NCBI GenBank assembly: GCA_016296205.1
Contig: JAEDJS010000007.1
Location: 1 to 47,919 of the forward strand
Direction: 5' to 3'
DNA length: 47,919 bases
Source: Treponema sp.
GTDB taxonomy: Bacteria > Spirochaetota > Spirochaetia > Treponematales > Treponemataceae
This document shows positions 41,373 through 47,919 of the stretch, piece by piece. Positions within the stretch are counted from its first letter, which is position 1. The number at the start of each line of letters is the position of its first letter. The position numbers and the translations under genes were made by a program. The notes beneath the pieces are model-generated. The model was not told the origin of the DNA. It ran no database searches and was given only the letters and a program-made list of their open reading frames with translations.

Positions 41373-44300
41373 TTACAATTCAAGCTCTTTTTTAACTTGT
41401 TTTGCAATTTCTTCTTCCAGGTTGATTAAACTGCATTGTTCTGTAATATCAACTTCTTCCGAAAATCTTAAATAGTAAAGCTTGCAGTTAATCTGTTTTG
41501 GTGGAATCTGCAGCATTTCCGAGAGTGCAAGACGGTAGCAGGCCAGTTGAAGATAATAAATCTCCGGCTCTATTGTACGGTTTGTTTTGTAATCAACAAT
41601 TGTATAAGTGCCGTCGGAATTTTTGAATACAAGGTCAATCTGCCCGTTAACAATTTTTTGCCCCACACTGAACTTAAAGTCAAATTCTGCTTTCTTCCAT
41701 TGGGAATTAATTGCTCTTATTCCTAATGGTGTTTTTGTAAAGTTTTCTGCAATTTCCTGTGCAATTTTAAGAACAGTATTTTTGTCGGACTCTTTGTTTT
41801 TTAATCCGGCAAGCTGGTCAACAGAAAATTCAGCAGGCTTGTTTTTAATTACTCCTTCCAGATATGCGTGAGCAATAGTACCAAAGTGGTTAAAGCCAAA
41901 CAACGGTTTTTTATTTTCACCTTTTGGAATTGATCTTGCTACAATATCATTTATTTCCCAGTATTTTTCAGTTTTGTTTACAGCGATTTTTTGAGTTTGG
42001 GTTTCTGCAATTGTTTCATCGTCTTGGTCATGCATTTTACTTGGGCTGATGTAAGGTGAAATTTCTTTTACGCTTTTTTCTACATCTGCATTTTGATAGA
42101 ATTCTTTTACATCATCAATTAGTTTAAGCTTTGCCGCCAATGTGTTTGGACGTGTTGATACTGCAGTTGCAAGTGCGTCTGTTCTTTTTACTCTAGGAAT
42201 TTCCTTGAACGTAAATGGAGCATCTTCTTTTTCTATGAACTCATTTGTATTTTCATCAAGGTTCAGATACTTTGTAATAACTGGCTGCAGAACTTTAAAA
42301 ATTGTGTTGGCAGCTGGTGTTTTACAATCCGGAAGCATTGTATCTGTGTTTTTAAATTCCCCATTGTAAATTCCAGTAATAAAAATTTCATCAATTGCAC
42401 GGGTTAATGCAACGTATGCAACACGGCGGATTTCTGCCAGTTCTTTCCGGGAGTTTTCTTCTTTTGCAATTTCAAAGAAGTAATTTGATTTTGAATTGTC
42501 CAGTTCCGGGCAGCCCTTGATGTTTAATGTAGCACCAAATTCTGAACTTACATAAATGTATGGGTCGGAGTTTGTGTCTGATCTTCCGTGATTTGTTGAA
42601 TTAACAATAAATACAACTGGATATTCAAGCCCTTTACTTTTGTGAATTGTTAAAAGGTGAACCCCTTCTGTCTGGTCAAGAGGAATGTCTGCGTCTTCCA
42701 TTTTTTCGTCTTCATCGTTGTAGAGATTTACTGCATCAATAAAATCTGCAATTCCCATTCCACTGGCATCTGCTTTTCGGGCCATGTCAAAAAGAATCTC
42801 AAAAGATTTTTCCTGCATTTTAACATTCTGGTTCCAGATGAGTTCGTAGCGGTAACCGGTTTCTACATAAAGCTTCTGAAGAATGCCGGTAATTGGAGAA
42901 GTTTTGGAAAATTCAACCATGTTTTTGTAGAAACTCCGGGCATTGAGGAATTTTTGCAGATTGGTTGAATCAATCAACTTTTCATGCTCTTCCGAAAATG
43001 GACTGCTGTAAACACTGGATATTTTTTCTATCTCATTTTGTGTAAGTCCCACAAAGGGCGAGTGAAGAATTTCTGTGTAGGAATAATTGTCTTCCGGATA
43101 CAAAATCAGTTTCAGGTAACTTGTAATGTCGTTGATTGGTCCGTCTGTGTAAAAGCCTTTTACGACTTCTGTGTTGAATGGAATTCCCTGCTGCATAAGT
43201 ATTCGTTCGTAAACTGGCTGTTTGCTGTAGCTGCGTTCAAGAATTGCAAAGTCTGAATATTTGTAAACGTCTTCGATGTAAGAATCAGAGTCTCTGTCAT
43301 AAACAAACCGTTTTGTTCCCACCATTTCTTTGATTTTCTGGGCAACAAAATAAATTTCATTTTCATGGGGAGTAAGATATTCAGCTTTGTTGCCTTCTGG
43401 TTCAATTGAACTGTTCAAAAGATTGATGTGAACTGCTTTTGAAATTTTTTTATTTTTTGGCTGATTAAGTTTATTCTTTGGAATTGTAACTTTTGTGTAA
43501 ACTGCTTCATAATCTGGAGCAAGCTTTTGATTTGAAATGTTAAAAAATCCACTGATGTTGGAAGGTTCCTGGTCCTGAGCAAAGTTGTATTCAAAACCGC
43601 CAAAGAAAGTGTTAAAAGCCGCAATCAGACTTGGCTCTGAACGATAGTTAGTCTGGAGTTCAAGGTTGCCTTCCGGGAAACAATTTTTGAGTCCCCGGAA
43701 AACTGTAACGTCTGCACCACGGAATCTGTAAATGGACTGCTTTTCGTCTCCAACAAAGAAAAGTTTATCCGGGCAAAGCTCACTTACTTCTGGGATTCCT
43801 TCTGCATTCCGGTCAAGTTTTTCTGAGAGCATAAAAAGTAAATCTCTCTGCAATGAGTTGTTATCCTGGAATTCATCAATGAGGAACGCCTTGTATTTTG
43901 ATTTTTCTATGGCACGGATTTCTGGATGTTCTTTTAAAATTGTAACAGCCAGATCAGAAACATCGCCGTAAGTTAAGACGCCGTTGCTATGCTTAAAATC
44001 ATTTATTGTGTTTTGAAATTCTTCCAGGAGTGGAATCAATGATTGGAATTTTTTGTAACCAGTAATGAAGTTAACAATGCCGGCAATTTTTGATGAAACT
44101 TTTGAAGAGAATTCATTCATGGCCTCTTTGAAGTTCTGGTCTTTTGTAAGTTTTCCATTGAATGAAGCAAAAGCAAGTACGTCGGCAGCGAATTTTATGA
44201 TTTGAGAATAGTCACCCTTTTCCAGATATTGTAAATCAACTTTAGGAGGGTTATCAAATTTAATGTTTTCTTTTTTCTTCATTAATTCGATAAAATTTTG

Positions 44301-44957
44301 ACTCCTTGTTGTCATTAAGTTATAAGCGTCCCAAACATTCTGTCTGAAAGTTTCCGCATCCAGAACAACCTGTTCCCACTGTGGTAAAATTTCTTTAACC
44401 TGCTTTTGTAGTGAGCCTGTAAAATCAAGAGGATGGGCAATAGTTGAATTTTCAAGAATCGGGTTAACAAAAAGTTCTTTTGCAGCTTCGTTAATTCTTT
44501 TAACATTCAGAATTGATTGAATTGCAGGATGATTTTTATTTCTGATAAAAAATGGAACAGCCAGTTCAGTGATTTTTTGATTAAGTAAATTTTCATCAAT
44601 AGAAAAATCCGGCTGAATTCCGTAAAGATTGCTGGCCATGCGCACAATGCTGGAACAATAACTGTCTAAGGTAGAAATGTTTGCTTTGTAAAAATCTTCT
44701 ACCAGTTTAGGATTGTGAGATTTTAAAAATTTGTAAATGCGTTCATACATTTCTGAAGTTGCTTTTTTAGTAAAAGTCAAAGTCAGAATCTGGTCTACTT
44801 TTAATCCACGGTTTACAATTAAGTCAAGGTAACGTTGAGAAAGAACAAATGTTTTTCCAGAACCGGCACCTGCACTTACAACGCTGTTGATTTTGCTTTC
44901 AATGGCAGCCTGCTGTGAAAGATCAATTGAACTTTTATCTTTTTGGTTTCTGCTCAT
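41373..44957 (-). CDS. addA: AddA helicase-nuclease subunit
   Basis: With AddB this UvrD-like helicase processes double-strand breaks for recombination (the RecBCD equivalent). The 1194-aa protein has Walker A SAGAGSGKT with Lys35, Walker B LIDEFQDNN, GDEKQSIYRFRGAD and motif VI-like VAYVALTRA. The C-terminal nuclease domain near 1120-1145 carries GQIDLVF and IVDYKTNR, the PD-(D/E)xK core. I start at ATG 44957, 9 bases after GGGAG and two bases past the addB stop, which suggests coupled translation. A start 15 codons upstream inside addB is rejected. Confidence 0.93.
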   Translation of the reverse strand: MSRNQKDKSSIDLSQQAAIESKINSVVSAGAGSGKTFVLSQRYLDLIVNRGLKVDQILTLTFTKKATSEMYERIYKFLKSHNPKLVEDFYKANISTLDSYCSSIVRMASNLYGIQPDFSIDENLLNQKITELAVPFFIRNKNHPAIQSILNVKRINEAAKELFVNPILENSTIAHPLDFTGSLQKQVKEILPQWEQVVLDAETFRQNVWDAYNLMTTRSQNFIELMKKKENIKFDNPPKVDLQYLEKGDYSQIIKFAADVLAFASFNGKLTKDQNFKEAMNEFSSKVSSKIAGIVNFITGYKKFQSLIPLLEEFQNTINDFKHSNGVLTYGDVSDLAVTILKEHPEIRAIEKSKYKAFLIDEFQDNNSLQRDLLFMLSEKLDRNAEGIPEVSELCPDKLFFVGDEKQSIYRFRGADVTVFRGLKNCFPEGNLELQTNYRSEPSLIAAFNTFFGGFEYNFAQDQEPSNISGFFNISNQKLAPDYEAVYTKVTIPKNKLNQPKNKKISKAVHINLLNSSIEPEGNKAEYLTPHENEIYFVAQKIKEMVGTKRFVYDRDSDSYIEDVYKYSDFAILERSYSKQPVYERILMQQGIPFNTEVVKGFYTDGPINDITSYLKLILYPEDNYSYTEILHSPFVGLTQNEIEKISSVYSSPFSEEHEKLIDSTNLQKFLNARSFYKNMVEFSKTSPITGILQKLYVETGYRYELIWNQNVKMQEKSFEILFDMARKADASGMGIADFIDAVNLYNDEDEKMEDADIPLDQTEGVHLLTIHKSKGLEYPVVFIVNSTNHGRSDTNSDPYIYVSSEFGATLNIKGCPELDNSKSNYFFEIAKEENSRKELAEIRRVAYVALTRAIDEIFITGIYNGEFKNTDTMLPDCKTPAANTIFKVLQPVITKYLNLDENTNEFIEKEDAPFTFKEIPRVKRTDALATAVSTRPNTLAAKLKLIDDVKEFYQNADVEKSVKEISPYISPSKMHDQDDETIAETQTQKIAVNKTEKYWEINDIVARSIPKGENKKPLFGFNHFGTIAHAYLEGVIKNKPAEFSVDQLAGLKNKESDKNTVLKIAQEIAENFTKTPLGIRAINSQWKKAEFDFKFSVGQKIVNGQIDLVFKNSDGTYTIVDYKTNRTIEPEIYYLQLACYRLALSEMLQIPPKQINCKLYYLRFSEEVDITEQCSLINLEEEIAKQVKKELEL

Positions 44958-44959
44958 TT

Positions 44960-47758
44960 TTATACTCTCCCTGAAGGACATACTGTAAAGGTTTTGCGGC
45001 AAATTGCTTTGTAATCACACTGGGCGCAAGTTTCCCAGTCAAATGGATTTAGTGAATTGAATTTTCCATTTTTAATTGCATCAACATAAATCTGCACATA
45101 CTGTTCTGTTTTGCTGCAAATGTTTTGAACTTCATCTTCTGTAAGCGGAGTAATTTTTGCAGATTTTGCTTTTTCACCGTTAAACTGTATGAACTTTTTT
45201 TCTTTAAGGTCAAAGAAAAATGCTCTGTCTGGACACACTGGATGCTTCTGATTATTCATAAGAATAAAATATGTGGGCATCTGGAAATCAGGAATGTAAT
45301 CATCCTTGCCAAAAAGTTCATTTGTGCCTGGAATACTTGATTTGCTTGATTTGTAATCCAGAAGAACAATGTTACCTTCCGGGTTTGTAAGAAGACAGTC
45401 GATTTGCCCAGTGTATGCAAAATCTTTATCTTTTGGAGCATAGCTATACCATTTTTCTGTAGCAAGAAATGTGTAGCCAGGGAACTTGTTTAAAAGCGCA
45501 ATAATTGCTCCTTCAATGGCCAGTTTGATCTGCAGCCCCTGAGACTGAAGAATCTTTCTTGCAATAGGACTTACGTCAATTGATTCAAGAGTTAATGAAC
45601 GTTCAAACCCACGGTTAAAAATATCCTGGAAAGTTTCATTAAGAGTGTTCTGCTGTTCCGTAAAATAAACGTTTTCTTCTATACATATATTTCCAAATTC
45701 TTCGAGAATTTTATGGAAAATTGAACCCATGGTAAAATTGCTTGTAAGTTCCGTAGTATTATTCACCGAACCTAAGCCGCAGACTTTTTCAAAATAAAAA
45801 GATTTGGGACATTTAAAAAAACTTTTGAGACTGCTTTGGGAAATAATTATTTTTCCTTCAAATTGATTATTTTCTTTTTTACCTGAAAATAGTAAAGTTG
45901 AATTTTTTAGAATTTCCTGCCAGTTTTCCAGCCCCTGGGATTCTGCCTGCTCTGAGCAAAGGCTTCTCTGATTTTTGCACCATTGTTCAAATCCAATTTT
46001 TTGAGCAGTAGAAATTCTTTCTGGAAATGCTGAACCGCTTCCTGGAGTAAAGAATTTTTTCTCCCTGTCCAGAAAGTTTAAATTGTTTATTTTTGAAGAA
46101 GTTTTTTCCATCTTAAGACCAGAATAACAGATTGCAAATCCTTCAAAGTTTTTGGAAGAGGCACTAAAGTTTACAGGTTTGATGCTGTTCATCTGGTACA
46201 AGGCAATAAAGCTGTCGCTGGGATTCTTTTCTTCAAGCCCAAGCTTTCGCCGTTTGTCTTCCCGCAGGAAAGAAAGAGGAGTGTAAGTAATTGAAAGACT
46301 TTTCTGGCAGGAGTCGATTACAAAATGCTTCTGGAACGGAGCCGAAGAAACTGTTTTGTAAGGATAAACCTGAACTCCAAATTCTTTATTCTGAGGAACA
46401 TAATCTGTGTCTTTGAGAATTTCAACAAAAAATGCAAAAGGATCCGGCACCTTAAAATCTTTGTATTTTAATTCAAGATCAATTAGTTTAGAAAGCTCAC
46501 TGATACAACGGCTTAAAATCATGTCTGTGTAAGGCTGGAATTTTTCTTCTTCAAATAAATCCTGCCGCAGCTCAAACCACTTTCTGTTAATGTCGCCAAA
46601 AGTTTTACATTCTGCAATTCCTTTAATCTGGTGCTTAAAGTTTCTGTAAAAATCAATTAAGTTTACGCCTCCAGGAGTTTTTTTGTCTTTCCAGTTAACG
46701 TTTTTAAAAGAATATTCCCATGGATCAATTAAAACATCGTTTTCTTCAAAGGCACACATACAGTTTTCTGCTTTGCCAAACTGAATCAGTGTGTTTAAAA
46801 GATCACGGTTTTTCCACGGCAGTTCATTGTTCATTACCAGAGCTTTTACTCCTTCAAAACTAAAATTACTTTTTGTGCATTCAAGAATCTGGTTAAATAA
46901 ACCACCGGCTCTGTAATTGATTAAATTTTGCCCGCTTTTAATCACAATTGGAATCTGGAAAAAGTCAAAATCCCGCAAAAGGTAAGGCTTGTAAATATCC
47001 ATGTCGCTTACAGAAACTGCCATTTGTGAATAAGGTACATTTTCTTCTTCGTGGCAGCGTTTGATTTCCATGCAGAGACTTTTTAATTCACTTCTGCTGT
47101 CCGGGTAAAAATTGCAGACTGGTCTTGTTTCTTCAGGCAAAACAGATCCGCTGGTTTTAGGAAGGTTGATAAGTTGAATGTGAGGAGTGTTCTGGAGAAG
47201 TTCCTGATATTCTGCAAAATCCTGTAAAATTTCCGGAAAGAAAATAATATATTTATTACCGTTGGGTGTAAAAGGAGGTTTTTCCCATGCAGGATCAAAA
47301 AAGTTGTGTTCATCAAGAAAGTCACTGTATTTTTTGTATATTGATTCATAGTCTTGATCTTCTTCATCAAAATCAGAAATGTTTGCAGTAGTTTTTTTCC
47401 AGCTTTGAAGTTGAGGTAAAAGCCCAGAAATCCAGTTGGCAAAACTCTGGGAACTGTCTTTGTATTTTTCAAGAATTATTCTTTTTAAAAAAGGTTGATT
47501 TTTATTTTCTTCAATTAAATTAGTGGCAAAGACTTTACGCATTACTCCTGGAATAGATGATTTTCCTTCAACCTTGCACTTGATAGCTTCACTTTTAAAA
47601 TTATCCCAGGCAATAAAACGCTGGCTTGCAACACATTTGATTTGCCCGTTTTGAACAATATAGTCGGCCCAAAGATTTCCACTAGTACCGGTGGGAAAAA
47701 CAAAAATTGTGTTCTGGTCTTTAAGATTTTCTGTAATGGTTGATTCGATTAAATTCAT
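44960..47758 (-). CDS. addB: AddB-like PD-(D/E)xK nuclease subunit
   Basis: The 932-aa protein is the partner of AddA by position and architecture. The N-terminal part corresponds to the inactivated helicase: the P-loop is degenerate (PTGTSGNLW in place of GxGKT). The C-terminal third is a nuclease with GQIDCLL and LLDYKSSK. Four Cys fit the AddB iron-sulfur cluster: one in FKCPKSF near 650 and three in CAQCDYKAIC at 911-920. The sequence is divergent from Bacillus AddB, so the name rests on context and motifs. Its start follows an extended -10 box by six bases. Confidence 0.87.
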   Translation of the reverse strand: MNLIESTITENLKDQNTIFVFPTGTSGNLWADYIVQNGQIKCVASQRFIAWDNFKSEAIKCKVEGKSSIPGVMRKVFATNLIEENKNQPFLKRIILEKYKDSSQSFANWISGLLPQLQSWKKTTANISDFDEEDQDYESIYKKYSDFLDEHNFFDPAWEKPPFTPNGNKYIIFFPEILQDFAEYQELLQNTPHIQLINLPKTSGSVLPEETRPVCNFYPDSRSELKSLCMEIKRCHEEENVPYSQMAVSVSDMDIYKPYLLRDFDFFQIPIVIKSGQNLINYRAGGLFNQILECTKSNFSFEGVKALVMNNELPWKNRDLLNTLIQFGKAENCMCAFEENDVLIDPWEYSFKNVNWKDKKTPGGVNLIDFYRNFKHQIKGIAECKTFGDINRKWFELRQDLFEEEKFQPYTDMILSRCISELSKLIDLELKYKDFKVPDPFAFFVEILKDTDYVPQNKEFGVQVYPYKTVSSAPFQKHFVIDSCQKSLSITYTPLSFLREDKRRKLGLEEKNPSDSFIALYQMNSIKPVNFSASSKNFEGFAICYSGLKMEKTSSKINNLNFLDREKKFFTPGSGSAFPERISTAQKIGFEQWCKNQRSLCSEQAESQGLENWQEILKNSTLLFSGKKENNQFEGKIIISQSSLKSFFKCPKSFYFEKVCGLGSVNNTTELTSNFTMGSIFHKILEEFGNICIEENVYFTEQQNTLNETFQDIFNRGFERSLTLESIDVSPIARKILQSQGLQIKLAIEGAIIALLNKFPGYTFLATEKWYSYAPKDKDFAYTGQIDCLLTNPEGNIVLLDYKSSKSSIPGTNELFGKDDYIPDFQMPTYFILMNNQKHPVCPDRAFFFDLKEKKFIQFNGEKAKSAKITPLTEDEVQNICSKTEQYVQIYVDAIKNGKFNSLNPFDWETCAQCDYKAICRKTFTVCPSGRV

Positions 47759-47764
47759 ACTATT

Positions 47765-47773
47765 ATTATATCA
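47765..47773 (-). promoter_or_regulatory. Extended -10 promoter of addB-addA, leaderless type
   Basis: TGATATAAT on the minus strand ends six bases before the ATG at 47758. There is no good -35 and no Shine-Dalgarno. Confidence 0.55.
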
Positions 47774-47855
47774 TTTTTTTGCAGATTGACCGCTGTTTTT
47801 TAAAATTTTGCTGATATTTTTTTGTAAAGTTGATTATTTTACACATTTACAGTGA

Positions 47856-47880
47856 AGTGTCCGTAATGAAAGTGTCCGTA
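47856..47880. repeat. Direct repeat, possible insertion-sequence end
   Basis: AGTGTCCGTA occurs at 47856-47865 and 47871-47880, 15 bases apart. Paired TGTCCG-type repeats of this kind are seen at the ends of IS21-family elements. A TTGACT lies at about 47894. The element would extend beyond the window, so this cannot be confirmed here. Confidence 0.3.
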
Positions 47881-47919
47881 TTATGATTTTAAACTTGACT
47901 TATTGGGAATTATTAATCA

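Noticed and set aside
44958..45002. Longer N-terminus of AddA beginning inside addB
   Set aside because: The ATG at 44957 has a well-placed GGGAG and the family-like start; the extra residues lie in the addB coding end.

Overview
The window looks like the chromosome of a low-GC spirochaete, most likely a Treponema. The evidence is the large number of exported lipoproteins, very large Ig-like surface proteins, a small P13-like membrane protein, a cobalamin-controlled TonB-dependent receptor and AT-rich intergenic DNA. This is inferred from protein character alone; no rRNA, tRNA or CRISPR array is visible.

Layout. Bases 1-231 hold an array of short hairpin repeats. Two giant surface-protein genes follow: a secreted protein of about 1740 aa with Ig-like repeats and a C-terminal outer-membrane-barrel-like region, and a 3536-aa Ig-like lipoprotein. 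Bases 16.5-21.5 kb carry a small membrane protein, galM, a convergent GH13 alpha-amylase, endonuclease IV and an M15-type peptidase. At 21.5-24.9 kb an AT-rich control region with a very good sigma-54 promoter precedes a sigma-70-family factor, then a polysaccharide-deacetylase-like protein and tsaD. folA converges on tsaD. A cobalamin riboswitch at 25.4-25.6 kb leads a lipoprotein and a BtuB-like receptor. Next come an acyl-ACP thioesterase, apt, a HAD phosphatase, fba, a second hairpin-repeat array and eda.

Bases 32.0-38.0 kb contain five consecutive genes for exported proteins: a lipoprotein, a lipase-like alpha/beta hydrolase, a PQQ-like propeller lipoprotein, an Ig/FN3-like lipoprotein and an M30-like metallopeptidase lipoprotein. 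Overlapping or closely spaced genes suggest one operon. A secreted DRGH nuclease, a P13-like protein, cimA, a structured GC-rich intergenic element and the addB-addA recombination nuclease pair complete the window. The right edge may hold the start of an insertion sequence.

The most notable signals are these. (1) A -24/-12 promoter with two phased dyads lies in front of a sigma-70-family factor, which resembles the Borrelia RpoN-RpoS cascade. (2) At least eight genes have the -10 hexamer only 6-8 bases before the start codon and no Shine-Dalgarno, which implies leaderless mRNAs. (3) An uncharacterised lipoprotein sits between a B12 riboswitch and a B12-type receptor. (4) The five-gene exported cluster and the two giant Ig-like proteins have no function I can name. 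(5) A hairpin repeat family shows compensatory base changes, and one copy supplies the C-terminus of Eda.
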